Shown in pieces: positions 15,745 through 24,211 of a stretch of DNA of 41,299 bases. Origin of the DNA: JAJTCH01 sp040386195 (GTDB taxonomy: Bacteria; Pseudomonadota; Alphaproteobacteria; Rickettsiales; UBA1997); NCBI GenBank assembly GCA_040386195.1, contig JAZKFV010000007.1, positions 1 to 41,299 of the forward strand, read 5' to 3'. Position 1 is the first letter of the stretch. Each line of letters starts with the position of its first letter. The notes under the pieces are model-generated. The model had not been told where the DNA came from, made no database searches, and saw only the letters and a list, made by a program, of their open reading frames with translations. Both the position numbers and the translations under genes were made by a program.

Positions 15745-16929
15745 ATGATCGAAAGCTATCCATTAATCACCACCATTGTTGCCAGCGTTGTTGGTGCGTT
15801 TTTATTGGGTTTGATTGCTAATCGTTTGCGATTGCCAGCAATTTTGGGTTATCTTTGTGCTGGAATGATGATTGGTCCACACACTCCGGGTTTTGTTGCT
15901 AATATTGAACTGGCAAAACAGCTGGCGGAAATTGGAATTATTCTTTTGATGTTTGGTGTTGGTTTGCATTTTTCAGTCAAAGATTTGGTTGCGGTTAATA
16001 AAATTGCCACACCCGGCGCGTTGTTGCAAAGTGCCTTCACAACCTTGATTGGCATAGCTGCGGCGATGTTGATGGGTCATACAATTTTAGAAGGAATCAT
16101 TTTTGGTTTAGCAATTTCGGTTGCCAGCACCGTGGTTTTGCTGCGTTCTTTAGAGCATTACCATATGATCAGCAGCGATGTTGGCAAAATTGCAGTTGGC
16201 TGGCTGATTGTTGAGGATATTATTATGGTTTTGGCAATTGTTTTATTGCCGATGGTTTCTGATGCTTTTGCCAATCAAAGCAATTTAGAGTTTGATGAAG
16301 TTTTATACCAAATCTTTTCAATCCTTTTAAAAATTGCCGCTTTTGCCATTGTTATGGTTTTTGCTGCGCGCAAAGTTTTGCCTCGTCTTTTGGTTTATAT
16401 TGCCAAAACCAAATCAATTGAGCTGATGTCGCTAGGCACTTTGTCAATCTCAATGGGTTTTGCTTTTATCGCTTATACTTTATTTGGCGCTTCTTTTGCG
16501 CTGGGCGCATTTTTGGCGGGAATGGTTTTGAATGAAAGTGACATTGGCCGCAAAGCCGCCAAACAATCATTGCCGCTGCGCGATACTTTTGCGGTGTTGT
16601 TTTTTATTTCGGTAGGAATGTTGTTTGATCCTTCAGTTATCACCAGAGAACCTTTGATGGTTTTGGCAACTTTTGCCATTATTGTCATTGCCAAACCTTT
16701 GGCAGCCTATGTCATCACTCGTTTATTTCGTCATTCAGTTGCTGATTCTTTAATCATTGCGGCAAGCTTGGCACAAATTGGAGAATTTTCTTTTATTCTT
16801 TCGGGATTGGCGATGAAAATGGGGGTTTTTTCATCACATCTTTCCGACTTAATTTTGGCGGGCGCTTTGCTTTCAATTGCGATTAATCCTTTTTTGTTCA
16901 GCTTGGCGAAAAGCCTAAAAAAATCCTAA
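15745..16929 (+). CDS. Kef/YbaL-like monovalent cation:proton antiporter, membrane domain only
   Basis: 394 residues, about 11-12 TM helices, CPA2 family. The N-terminal LRLPAILGYLCAGMMIGPHTPG, central ISVASTVVLLRSLE and the LPLRDTFAVLFFISVGMLFDP segment are characteristic of YbaL/RosB-type Kef antiporters. E. coli YbaL is ~560 residues with a cytosolic TrkA-N nucleotide-binding domain. Here the protein stops right after the last helix (LFSLAKSLKKS), so that regulatory domain is absent. The 3' end overlaps the convergent glycosyltransferase by 4 bp. Confidence 0.88.
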   Translation: MIESYPLITTIVASVVGAFLLGLIANRLRLPAILGYLCAGMMIGPHTPGFVANIELAKQLAEIGIILLMFGVGLHFSVKDLVAVNKIATPGALLQSAFTTLIGIAAAMLMGHTILEGIIFGLAISVASTVVLLRSLEHYHMISSDVGKIAVGWLIVEDIIMVLAIVLLPMVSDAFANQSNLEFDEVLYQIFSILLKIAAFAIVMVFAARKVLPRLLVYIAKTKSIELMSLGTLSISMGFAFIAYTLFGASFALGAFLAGMVLNESDIGRKAAKQSLPLRDTFAVLFFISVGMLFDPSVITREPLMVLATFAIIVIAKPLAAYVITRLFRHSVADSLIIAASLAQIGEFSFILSGLAMKMGVFSSHLSDLILAGALLSIAINPFLFSLAKSLKKS

Positions 16930-17708
16930 TCAATAAATTTTTGTCTAATTTTCACCAATTTTAAAAACCGACCAAAAGCAAAAATATAGCTATAAATCAA
17001 GCCGTTAAAGCCATAGATAAAATAGCGGCGCACCAAATAAGCTTTGAAAAAAGCAAAAGTTGGCGTGATTAAAATTTTGAAAATTGAAACATTTTTGCCT
17101 TTAAAAAACGCATCTTCAGCCTGCATTGTTGAATAAGAATTAATCTTTTCCAACCAATGCTCAATCGAACGAAAAGATTGATGAGCAATGATATTTTTTA
17201 GTTGTCCAACTAACGACTTACGACTTACGACTGACGACTTAATCACAACCGAATCGTGAACCGCACTATCCTTAAACCCACAAAATTCCTTATTATAAAG
17301 CCGCAATTGGTTGTAATAATAAGCTAATTTTTTCGGGCGTTTTTCACCAAAAAATTTATTGACGATTTTGATTTTATAACCAATAAATTGATCAATTTTT
17401 CCACTCGCAAATAATTCTTTAATCTCGGCCGCCAACTCCGGCACAACTTCTTCATCGGCATCAATATTTAAAATCCATTTATTTTTGCACAAACTTTCGC
17501 CAAAAACTTTTTGCTGACCATAGCCTGACCATTTATTATAAAAAGTTTTGGCGCCCAAACTTGTGGCAATGGCAATTGTTTTATCCAAACTGCCGGAATC
17601 AATCACCAAAATTTCATCAGCAATTTCCTTTACGGCGTTGATGATTGGCGTGATTCGATCGGCCTCGTTTTGAGTAATAATAAAAACCGAAATTGGTAAT
17701 TTTTTCAT
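16926..17708 (-). CDS. Family-2 glycosyltransferase, WaaE/KdtX-like
   Basis: 260 residues from the ATG at 17708; an ATG 69 bp further upstream is possible, but the conserved GT-A domain starts at ISVFIITQNEADRI. The nucleotide-sugar site is DEILVIDSGSLDKT, with a DxD-type motif I-D83-A-D85-E. WSGYGQQKVFGESL matches WaaE-like lipopolysaccharide core glucosyltransferases, so a role in outer-membrane glycan synthesis is likely. The C-terminus is hydrophobic/basic and may touch the membrane. Residues ~157-167 (SSVVSRKSLV) are encoded by an in-frame heptamer-repeat stretch, see 17210-17242. Confidence 0.85.
   Translation of the reverse strand: MKKLPISVFIITQNEADRITPIINAVKEIADEILVIDSGSLDKTIAIATSLGAKTFYNKWSGYGQQKVFGESLCKNKWILNIDADEEVVPELAAEIKELFASGKIDQFIGYKIKIVNKFFGEKRPKKLAYYYNQLRLYNKEFCGFKDSAVHDSVVIKSSVVSRKSLVGQLKNIIAHQSFRSIEHWLEKINSYSTMQAEDAFFKGKNVSIFKILITPTFAFFKAYLVRRYFIYGFNGLIYSYIFAFGRFLKLVKIRQKFID
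17210..17242. repeat. Heptamer repeat, copy 2, inside a coding sequence
   Basis: Plus-strand CTAACGACTTACGACTTACG followed by ACTGACGACTTAA: four tandem heptamers of the same family as the intergenic palindromes, but only one arm. It is read in frame within the glycosyltransferase gene and does not break it. Confidence 0.8.
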
Positions 17709-17785
17709 GGTTAAAAATGTTGAATTTAAACTTTGATTAGCTATGGTTTTCTGGCTTTCATACCAAAACAATTCCAAACTCTTAT

Positions 17786-18544
17786 ATGAACAAAAATACT
17801 AAAAAAATTTCCCTAACAATTCTAGCGGTTATTTTGGCAATTGCTCTGATTTTCTTAGCGGTCAATAATTTATTTGGCAAAACCAATATCAAATCCAACG
17901 CTGGCGATGAGGCTTCCAAAAACACATCAATTCCAACTCCTAAAATTGCTGAAGGTGAAGCGGCGAGTTTATTAAAAATCTTGCCAAGTGATATTGTTAT
18001 CGGCGATAAAAACGCTCCAGTTACAATCATTGAATATGCTTCATTATCTTGTCCGCATTGCGCCGTTTTTTATAGCGATGGTTTTTCTAAATTAAAAACC
18101 GAATATATTGCAACTGGAAAAGTTAAATTCGCTTATCGTGATTTTCCGCTTAATCAGCCAGCTTTGGTGGCGGGAATGTTGGCAATTTGCCAAGTGAATG
18201 ATCGCGAGTTAGATGCGGCAAAATATTACGATTTTATCAAAGTTTTATTTCGCACCCAAGAAGCTTGGGCGTTTGGTGAAGATTTCACCGCCAAGTTGGA
18301 AACTTTAGCAAAGCTTGATGGAATGAGCAGTGAAAAATTTAATCAATGTATCAAAAATAAAACTTTGCAAGAAGCAGTTTTAAAAGCTCGTTTGCAGGCA
18401 ACTCAGCTTTTACAAATTTCTTCAACCCCAACATTTTTCATTAATGGCGAAATAATCAGCGGCTACGGCGGATATAATGAAATCAAAAATGTTATCGATA
18501 AAAAATTAGGCGATAATTCAACTGCGCCAGTAAAATCCAACTAA
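17786..18544 (+). CDS. DsbA-family thiol:disulfide protein (CPHC)
   Basis: 252 residues. The N-terminal signal anchor at ~8-28 puts the thioredoxin-fold domain in the periplasm. The redox site is C89-P-H-C92 in YASLSCPHCAVFY. A cis-proline loop STPTFFINGEII and the helical insert between them are typical of DsbA/BdbD-type oxidases. Expected role: forming disulfides in exported proteins. It is divergent from the glycosyltransferase (77-bp gap) and 8 bp upstream of the MlaF-like gene. A second DsbA-family gene lies at 28158. Confidence 0.9.
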   Translation: MNKNTKKISLTILAVILAIALIFLAVNNLFGKTNIKSNAGDEASKNTSIPTPKIAEGEAASLLKILPSDIVIGDKNAPVTIIEYASLSCPHCAVFYSDGFSKLKTEYIATGKVKFAYRDFPLNQPALVAGMLAICQVNDRELDAAKYYDFIKVLFRTQEAWAFGEDFTAKLETLAKLDGMSSEKFNQCIKNKTLQEAVLKARLQATQLLQISSTPTFFINGEIISGYGGYNEIKNVIDKKLGDNSTAPVKSN

Positions 18545-18552
18545 CAAATTAA

Positions 18553-19332
18553 ATGCCACAAATTCAAGCGCAGCCAAAAATAGCCATCTCCAATTTGGTC
18601 AAAAATTTTGGTGATAAACAAGTTTTAAGAGGCATAGATTTTGAAGTTGTTAAAGGTCAATCTTTAGTGATTTTGGGCGGTTCTGGTTCAGGAAAATCAG
18701 TCTGCATCAAGGTTATTGCTTCATTGATGAAACAAACTTCGGGAAGCATTAAAATTGATGGGCAAGAAATTTCTCAAATTAGCGGCGCCAATCGGGATCA
18801 ATTGATGAGCAAATTTGGTTTTTTATTTCAAGGCGGCGCGCTGTTTGATTCCTTACCAGTTTGGGAAAATGTTGCTTTTCGTCTACTCAATTCCAACAAA
18901 ATGCCTAAAAAACAGGCTAAAGAAATTGCGATTGAAAAGCTAGAATCAGTGGGTTTAAGCGCCAAAGTTGCCGATCTTTATCCTTCTGAACTTTCTGGTG
19001 GAATGCAAAAGCGCGCCGCTTTGGCAAGAGCAGTTGCCGCTAAGCCGGAAATTATTTTTTTCGATGAACCAACAACAGGTTTGGATCCGATAATGGCGGA
19101 TGTGATCAATGATTTAATTATCAAAAATTCCAAAGAACTTGGCGCTACAACTATCAGCATCACTCACGATATGCATTCAGCGCGCAGAATTGCTGATAAA
19201 ATCGCTATGCTTTATGAAGGTAAAATTATTTGGTTTGGCGATGTCAAAGATATCGACAATTCCGGCAACCCTTATTTAGACCAATTCATTAACGGGCGCA
19301 GCACCGGACCAATTAACTTTTCTGTCAAATAA
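18553..19332 (+). CDS. mlaF: ABC-transporter ATPase, MlaF type
   Basis: 259 residues. Walker A GGSGSGKS is at 42-49, the Q-loop stretch FGFLFQGGALFDSLPVWENV is diagnostic for MlaF/Ttg2A, the signature is ELSGGMQKRAALARA and Walker B is IIFFDEPTTGLDP. MlaF powers the MCE-type lipid transporter MlaFEDB, which keeps outer-membrane lipid asymmetry. The permease (mlaE) and MCE protein (mlaD) are not adjacent, so the complex must be encoded elsewhere. It is followed by mdh after 24 bp. Confidence 0.88.
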   Translation: MPQIQAQPKIAISNLVKNFGDKQVLRGIDFEVVKGQSLVILGGSGSGKSVCIKVIASLMKQTSGSIKIDGQEISQISGANRDQLMSKFGFLFQGGALFDSLPVWENVAFRLLNSNKMPKKQAKEIAIEKLESVGLSAKVADLYPSELSGGMQKRAALARAVAAKPEIIFFDEPTTGLDPIMADVINDLIIKNSKELGATTISITHDMHSARRIADKIAMLYEGKIIWFGDVKDIDNSGNPYLDQFINGRSTGPINFSVK

Positions 19333-19356
19333 CCTAAACTATTAATAACTAAACTT

Positions 19357-20304
19357 ATGATCAAAAGAAATAAAATCGCTCTAATCGGTGCCGGAAATAT
19401 TGGTGGCACTTTGGCTCACTTAATTGGCTTAAAAGAGCTTGGTGATATTGTGGTTTTGGATGTTGCTAAAGGCACCGGACAAGGCAAGGCTTTAGATTTG
19501 GAGCAATCTTCAATTGTTGAAGGTTTTAACTCTAATATTATTGGCACGGATAATTATGAAGATATTGCCGGCGCGGATGTGGTTATTGTAACTGCCGGAA
19601 TTGCCAGAAAACCGGGAATGAGCCGTGATGATTTGATGGCAACTAACACTAAAATTATTTCTTTAGTTGGCGAGGGAATCAAAAAATATGCGCCTGATGC
19701 CTTTGTGATTGTGATCACTAATCCTTTGGATGCGATGGTTTATGTTATGCAAAAAATCACTGGTTTTGCGCCAAATAAAGTGGTGGGAATGGCTGGCGTT
19801 CTTGACTCAGCACGAATGAGTTTGTTTTTAGCCAGAGAATTTAATGTTTCAATCGAAGATGTTAACGCCTTTGTTTTGGGCGGTCACGGCGACACTATGG
19901 TTCCTTTGGTTCGTTATTCTTCAGTAGCCGGAATTCCGGTTCCCGATCTGATTGAAATGGGCTGGACAACTAAAAATAAAATCGACGAAATTGTTCAACG
20001 CACCAGAGATGGCGGCGCTGAAATTGTTAAACTTTTAGGAAATGGTTCGGCTTATTACGCGCCAGCTTCCTCAGCAATTTCTATGGCAGAAAGCTATTTA
20101 AAAGATAAAAGAAGAATCTTGCCAGTTGCTGCTTATTTAAATGGTGAATATGGCGTGAAGGGTTTATATATCGGCGTTCCGGCGATTATCGGCAAAAATG
20201 GTGTCGAAAAAATTGTCGAAGTAAAATTAAATTCTGCTGAAACCACAATGTTTAATCGTTCAGTGGAAGCGGTTCGCAAATTAGTTGAAGAAACTAAAAT
20301 ATAA
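19357..20304 (+). CDS. mdh: Malate dehydrogenase
   Basis: 315 residues, LDH-like MDH of the alphaproteobacterial type. It oxidises malate to oxaloacetate with NAD+. NAD site GAGNIGGTLAHL is at 11-22 with the D at the end of strand 2 (VVLDVAKG). Substrate arginines are visible in GIARKPGMSRDDL, and the catalytic His in VLGGHGDTMVPLVRY. In many alphaproteobacteria mdh directly precedes sucCD. Here a palindromic repeat and a phospholipase-like gene separate them. Confidence 0.95.
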   Translation: MIKRNKIALIGAGNIGGTLAHLIGLKELGDIVVLDVAKGTGQGKALDLEQSSIVEGFNSNIIGTDNYEDIAGADVVIVTAGIARKPGMSRDDLMATNTKIISLVGEGIKKYAPDAFVIVITNPLDAMVYVMQKITGFAPNKVVGMAGVLDSARMSLFLAREFNVSIEDVNAFVLGGHGDTMVPLVRYSSVAGIPVPDLIEMGWTTKNKIDEIVQRTRDGGAEIVKLLGNGSAYYAPASSAISMAESYLKDKRRILPVAAYLNGEYGVKGLYIGVPAIIGKNGVEKIVEVKLNSAETTMFNRSVEAVRKLVEETKI

Positions 20305-20307
20305 ATA

Positions 20308-20391
20308 TTAGTCGTAAGTCGTGAGTCGTGAGTCAAACCGAGTTCGGATCGACTTATCACTTACGACTTACGACTTATGACTTACGACTAA
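20308..20391. repeat. Heptamer palindromic repeat, copy 3 (mdh - PLA2 gap)
   Basis: Starts TTAGTCGTAAGTCG and ends GACTTACGACTAA. The left arm is ~27 nt (20308-20334), then a 16-nt loop beginning AAACCG, and a longer right arm (20351-20391). The loop is similar to the loop of copy 4, so the centre as well as the arms is conserved. It starts 3 bp after the mdh stop and ends 6 bp before the next ATG. Confidence 0.87.
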
Positions 20392-20397
20392 AAATAT

Positions 20398-20724
20398 ATG
20401 AAAATCTTTGCGGCAATTATCGTTTTATTTTTTACTTCTTCTTGCGCTATCTTTAGCAATAAAGAAACTGCCGGAGAATTTCCAATTTATGGCAATTGGT
20501 GCGGGCCAGATCATCCTAAGGCAGAAGCTAATCCTGATCCGGTTGATCTTACCGATTTAGCTTGTCAGCATCATGATCAATGTTATGAAACTAACGGTTA
20601 TTTGGATGCTAGCTGTGACGAAAATTTAATTGCCGAATTAAAAAGTTTTACTCCCGATAACGAGATTGAAGCAATTGCCAGAAAGGCAATTATTTCTTAT
20701 TTTAGAAAATCACCAAAATTATAA
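20398..20724 (+). CDS. Exported phospholipase A2-like protein
   Basis: 108 residues. Hydrophobic N-terminus with a cysteine at 16 (FFTSSC), so either a lipoprotein with a weak lipobox or a cleaved secretory protein. The secretory PLA2 signature is clear: calcium-loop-like Y31-G32-x2-C35-G36-P37, then D50-x2-D53-x2-C56-x2-H59-D60-x-C62-Y63, equivalent to the CCxxHDxCY catalytic His-Asp. D74 is a candidate for the supporting Asp. Expected activity: calcium-dependent hydrolysis of phospholipid sn-2 esters. It lies between mdh and sucC with a repeat abutting its start. The target (own envelope or host membrane) is unknown. Confidence 0.8.
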   Translation: MKIFAAIIVLFFTSSCAIFSNKETAGEFPIYGNWCGPDHPKAEANPDPVDLTDLACQHHDQCYETNGYLDASCDENLIAELKSFTPDNEIEAIARKAIISYFRKSPKL

Positions 20725-20811
20725 CTTGATAATAACGGAGCCAAAACCTAAAATGCCCGCTCTTTTCAGCCAACCCCAAATTTAGTTTAGCCAAATTATT
20801 AGTTTAGATAT

Positions 20812-22011
20812 ATGAACATACATGAATACCAAGCCAAAGAAATTTTAAAAAAATACGGCGTGCCAGTGCCAGAAGGCTATCCCGCTTTCACGGTTCACGA
20901 GGCGTTTGATGTTGCTTCGCAACTACAATCTGCCGGTCATTCAATTTTTGTGGTCAAAGCCCAAATTCACGCTGGTGGAAGAGGCAAAGCTGGCGGTGTT
21001 AAAGTTACTAAATCTGTTGAAGAAGCTAGAGAAAAAGCGGCTGAAATTTTAGGTAAAACTTTAATTACTCATCAAACTGGTCCTGAAGGAAAAGAAGTTA
21101 AAAGACTTTATGTTGAAGCTGGTTCAAACATCAAAAAGGAATATTATTTGTCAGTTGTGATGGATAGAGCGAGCAAAACCATCGTGTTTATGGTTTCAAC
21201 TGAAGGCGGAATGGATATTGAAGAAGTTGCGGCTCATAATCCGGAAAAAATTATTACTGTTAAAGTTGATAAAGCCTGTGGAATTCAAGGATTTCACGCT
21301 AGAAAACTAGGATTTGCTCTTGGTTTTAGCGGTCCTTTGCTCAATAAATTTACTAAAATTGTTTTCGCTCTTTACAAAGCTTTCAACGAAACTGACGCAG
21401 CGCAGATTGAAATCAACCCTTTGGTTGAAACTGCTGAAGGTGATTTAATTGCGCTTGACGCCAAATATAATTTTGATGACAACGCTCTTTACCGCCACCC
21501 AGAAATTCGTGAATTAAGAGATTTAGATGAAGAAGAACCTTTGGAAATTGAAGCTTCAAAATATGATTTAAATTATGTAAAAATGGACGGCAAAATTGGC
21601 TGTATGGTCAATGGCGCTGGCTTGGCAATGGCAACAATGGACATTATCAAACTTTACGGATCTTCTCCAGCCAACTTTTTGGACGTTGGCGGCGGCGCCA
21701 CTCGTGAAAAAGTTACTGCTGCTTTTAAAATCATTTTATCAGACCAAAATGTTAAAGGTATTTTGGTGAATATTTTTGGTGGAATTATGCGTTGCGATAT
21801 TATCGCCAATGGTATTTTGGAGGCCGCTAAAGAAGTTCATCTGTCAATACCTTTGGTAGTTAGATTGGAAGGAACCAATGTTGATTTGGGTAAAGAAATT
21901 TTAGCTAAATCCGGTTTAGAAATTATTTCAGCTGACGATTTAGGTGATGCTGCCCAAAAAATTGTTGCTGCGGTTAATAATCAATCCAACCTTAGTAATC
22001 TACCACTTTAA
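20812..22011 (+). CDS. sucC: Succinyl-CoA synthetase, beta subunit
   Basis: 399 residues, full length. The beta subunit binds nucleotide through its ATP-grasp domain and pairs with SucD in the TCA cycle, making ATP/GTP from succinyl-CoA. It starts MNIHEYQAKEILKKYGVPVP, as the family does. KAQIHAGGRGKAGGVK is the nucleotide-loop region, EINPLVET holds metal ligands, and the C-terminal domain contains NIFGGIMRCD. It is 30 bp ahead of sucD. Confidence 0.97.
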   Translation: MNIHEYQAKEILKKYGVPVPEGYPAFTVHEAFDVASQLQSAGHSIFVVKAQIHAGGRGKAGGVKVTKSVEEAREKAAEILGKTLITHQTGPEGKEVKRLYVEAGSNIKKEYYLSVVMDRASKTIVFMVSTEGGMDIEEVAAHNPEKIITVKVDKACGIQGFHARKLGFALGFSGPLLNKFTKIVFALYKAFNETDAAQIEINPLVETAEGDLIALDAKYNFDDNALYRHPEIRELRDLDEEEPLEIEASKYDLNYVKMDGKIGCMVNGAGLAMATMDIIKLYGSSPANFLDVGGGATREKVTAAFKIILSDQNVKGILVNIFGGIMRCDIIANGILEAAKEVHLSIPLVVRLEGTNVDLGKEILAKSGLEIISADDLGDAAQKIVAAVNNQSNLSNLPL

Positions 22012-22041
22012 TTCATCAAAATTGTAAATTAGATAAACACT

Positions 22042-22923
22042 ATGTCAGTATTAGTTAATAAAAATACCAAAGTTATTTGCCAAGGTTTTACCGGCTCTCA
22101 AGGCACTTTCCATTCTGAACAAGCTATCGTTTATGGAACTAAAATGGTGGGCGGAGTTACTCCCGGAAAAGGTGGCACTTTGCACTTAAACTTACCAGTC
22201 TTCGATACAGTTTGGGATGCTAAGAAAAAAACTGATGCCAACGCTTCAGTAATCTACGTTCCACCTCCATTTGCTGCGGATGCGATTTTGGAAGCAATTG
22301 ATGCTGAAATTGAATTGATCATTTGTATCACCGAAGGAATTCCGGTTTTAGATATGTCACGAGTTAAAAAAGTTTTAGCTGGCTCAAAATCAAGATTAAT
22401 TGGTCCAAACTGCCCGGGCGTTATCACTCCTGGCGAATGTAAAATTGGTATTATGCCTGGTCACATTCACCAAAAAGGTAAAATTGGTATCGTCTCACGT
22501 TCAGGAACTTTAACTTACGAAGCAGTGCATCAAACCACTAAAGCTGGTCTTGGACAAACTACTTGTATTGGTATTGGTGGCGATCCGGTTAATGGCACTA
22601 ATTTTATTGATTGCTTAGATATGTTTTTATCTGATCCAGAAACTCAGGCAATGATTATGATCGGCGAAATTGGCGGATCTGATGAAGAAGAAGCAGCGCA
22701 ATTTTTAAAAGATCAAGCTAAAAAAGGTCGTAAAAAACCTTGTGTTGGCTTTATCGCCGGCAGAACTGCTCCGGAAGGCAAAAGAATGGGTCACGCCGGT
22801 GCAATTATTTCTGGTGGCAAAGGTGGTGCAGAAGATAAAATTGAAGCGATGAAATCAGCTGACATTGCTGTTTCTGATAGCCCAGCTTCTCTTGGTGAAA
22901 CTATGCTTAGTATTTTAAAGTAA
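22042..22923 (+). CDS. sucD: Succinyl-CoA synthetase, alpha subunit
   Basis: 293 residues. The CoA-binding Rossmann domain (CQGFTGSQGTFHSEQAI) is followed by the ligase domain. The phosphorylated histidine is in MGHAGAIISGGKGGAEDK. GPNCPGVITPGECKIGIMPG is a family landmark. Complete, and paired with sucC in one transcript. The sucA/sucB genes that commonly follow in alphaproteobacteria are replaced here by recA. Confidence 0.97.
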   Translation: MSVLVNKNTKVICQGFTGSQGTFHSEQAIVYGTKMVGGVTPGKGGTLHLNLPVFDTVWDAKKKTDANASVIYVPPPFAADAILEAIDAEIELIICITEGIPVLDMSRVKKVLAGSKSRLIGPNCPGVITPGECKIGIMPGHIHQKGKIGIVSRSGTLTYEAVHQTTKAGLGQTTCIGIGGDPVNGTNFIDCLDMFLSDPETQAMIMIGEIGGSDEEEAAQFLKDQAKKGRKKPCVGFIAGRTAPEGKRMGHAGAIISGGKGGAEDKIEAMKSADIAVSDSPASLGETMLSILK

Positions 22924-22953
22924 CTTTATTAACCGTTAAATATATACCACACT

Positions 22954-23997
22954 ATGAACGATAGAAAAAAAGCCCTTGACGCTGCATTAGCACAAATCGA
23001 TAAACAATTTGGTAAAGGTTCTGCTATGAAACTTGGTCAACGTCCAGTTGTGGATGTTGATGTTATTCCTTCTGGCTCTTTAGCGTTAGATCTAGCGCTA
23101 GGAATCGGTGGTTATCCACGCGGCAGAATCATTGAAATTTATGGTCCGGAAAGCTCAGGCAAAACCACTTTAACTTTACACGCAATTGCCGAAGCTCAAA
23201 GAAAAGGACTTTCTTGCGCCTTCATTGACGCCGAGCACGCTTTTGATCCAACCTATGCTAAAAATTTAGGCATCGATACTGATGAAATGATTATTTCTCA
23301 ACCCGATAATGGTGAAGCTGCTTTGGAAATTACTGATACTTTAGTTCGCTCTGGCGCGGTTGATTTAATCGTCATTGACTCAGTTGCGGCTCTAGTTCCA
23401 CAAGTGGAATTAGAAGGTGGAATGGCGGATAATCAAATGGGTTTGCAAGCTCGTTTAATGAGTAAAGCTTTAAGAAAATTAACCGGCTCAATTTCCAAAA
23501 CCAACTGCACGGTAATTTTCATCAACCAAATTCGGATGAAAATCGGCGTAATGTTTGGCAGCCCTGAAACTACCAGCGGCGGAAATTCTCTAAAATTCTA
23601 TGCTTCAGTGCGTTTAGATATTAGAAGAGGTGCGCAAGTTAAAGATAAAGAAGATATTTTGGGTAATGAAACCAAAGTTAAAGTTGTAAAAAACAAAGTT
23701 GCTCCACCTTTCAAAACTGCAGAATTTGAAATTATTTACGGTGAAGGCGTTTCAAAAATTGGCGAAGTTATTGATCTGGCAACAACTCACGAAATCATTG
23801 AAAAATCCGGCTCGTGGTATGCTTATAAAGGCGCTAAAATTGGTCAAGGCAAAGAAAATGTTAAAGAATATTTCAAAACCAATCCAAAAGTTGCTGACGA
23901 AATTGAAGCTTTGGTTAGAACTAAATTAGGAATCAGCAAAGATAAAAAAGCTGCTGAAAAAGCTGAGAAGTCTAAAAAAGAAAAAAGCGAAGATTAA
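22954..23997 (+). CDS. recA: Recombinase RecA
   Basis: 347 residues. Walker A GPESSGKTT is at 64-72, Walker B LIVIDSVAALVP, loop-1/2 motifs EGGMADNQMGLQARLMSKALRK (read as two blocks) and GSPETTSGGNSLKFYASVRLDIRR. The acidic/basic C-terminal tail is Lys-rich (KKAAEKAEKSKKEKSED). It forms the DNA filament for homologous recombination and SOS induction. Its stop is 1-2 bp from heptamer repeat copy 4. No LexA-type box was obvious in the 30-bp gap after sucD, so it may be read from the suc transcript. Confidence 0.97.
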   Translation: MNDRKKALDAALAQIDKQFGKGSAMKLGQRPVVDVDVIPSGSLALDLALGIGGYPRGRIIEIYGPESSGKTTLTLHAIAEAQRKGLSCAFIDAEHAFDPTYAKNLGIDTDEMIISQPDNGEAALEITDTLVRSGAVDLIVIDSVAALVPQVELEGGMADNQMGLQARLMSKALRKLTGSISKTNCTVIFINQIRMKIGVMFGSPETTSGGNSLKFYASVRLDIRRGAQVKDKEDILGNETKVKVVKNKVAPPFKTAEFEIIYGEGVSKIGEVIDLATTHEIIEKSGSWYAYKGAKIGQGKENVKEYFKTNPKVADEIEALVRTKLGISKDKKAAEKAEKSKKEKSED

Positions 23998-23998
23998 C

Positions 23999-24070
23999 AT
24001 TAGTCATAAGTCGTAAGTCGTAAGTCAAACCGGATTTGGGCTGACTTACGACTTACGACTTACGACTAAT
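23999..24070. repeat. Heptamer palindromic repeat, copy 4 (recA - tRNA-Arg gap)
   Basis: An almost perfect inverted repeat: 28-nt arms 23999-24026 and 24043-24070 differ at one position, with a 16-nt loop (AAACCGGATTTGGGCT). It begins ATTAGTC and ends GACTAAT. It fills the space from the recA stop to 4 bp before tRNA-Arg. Confidence 0.9.
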
Positions 24071-24074
24071 TCAC

Positions 24075-24151
24075 GCACCCGTGGCTCAACTGGATAGAGT
24101 ACTTGACTACGGATCAAGAGGTTGCAAGTTCGAATCTTGCCGGGTGCACCA
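24075..24151 (+). tRNA. tRNA-Arg (anticodon ACG)
   Basis: 77 nt with encoded CCA. Acceptor stem GCACCCG/CGGGTGC, discriminator A. D-arm GGCTCAACTGGATAGAGT region. Anticodon stem CTTGA/TCAAG with loop CTACGGA, giving ACG. T-arm GCAAG-TTCGAAT-CTTGC. All four arms close. ACG is normally edited to ICG by TadA to read CGU/C/A. Confidence 0.97.
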
Positions 24152-24211
24152 TCCGCTTACGCTACGCTACAGCGCGATAGATCCGATTTAACAATTAAAT
24201 AAATTAAGTTT

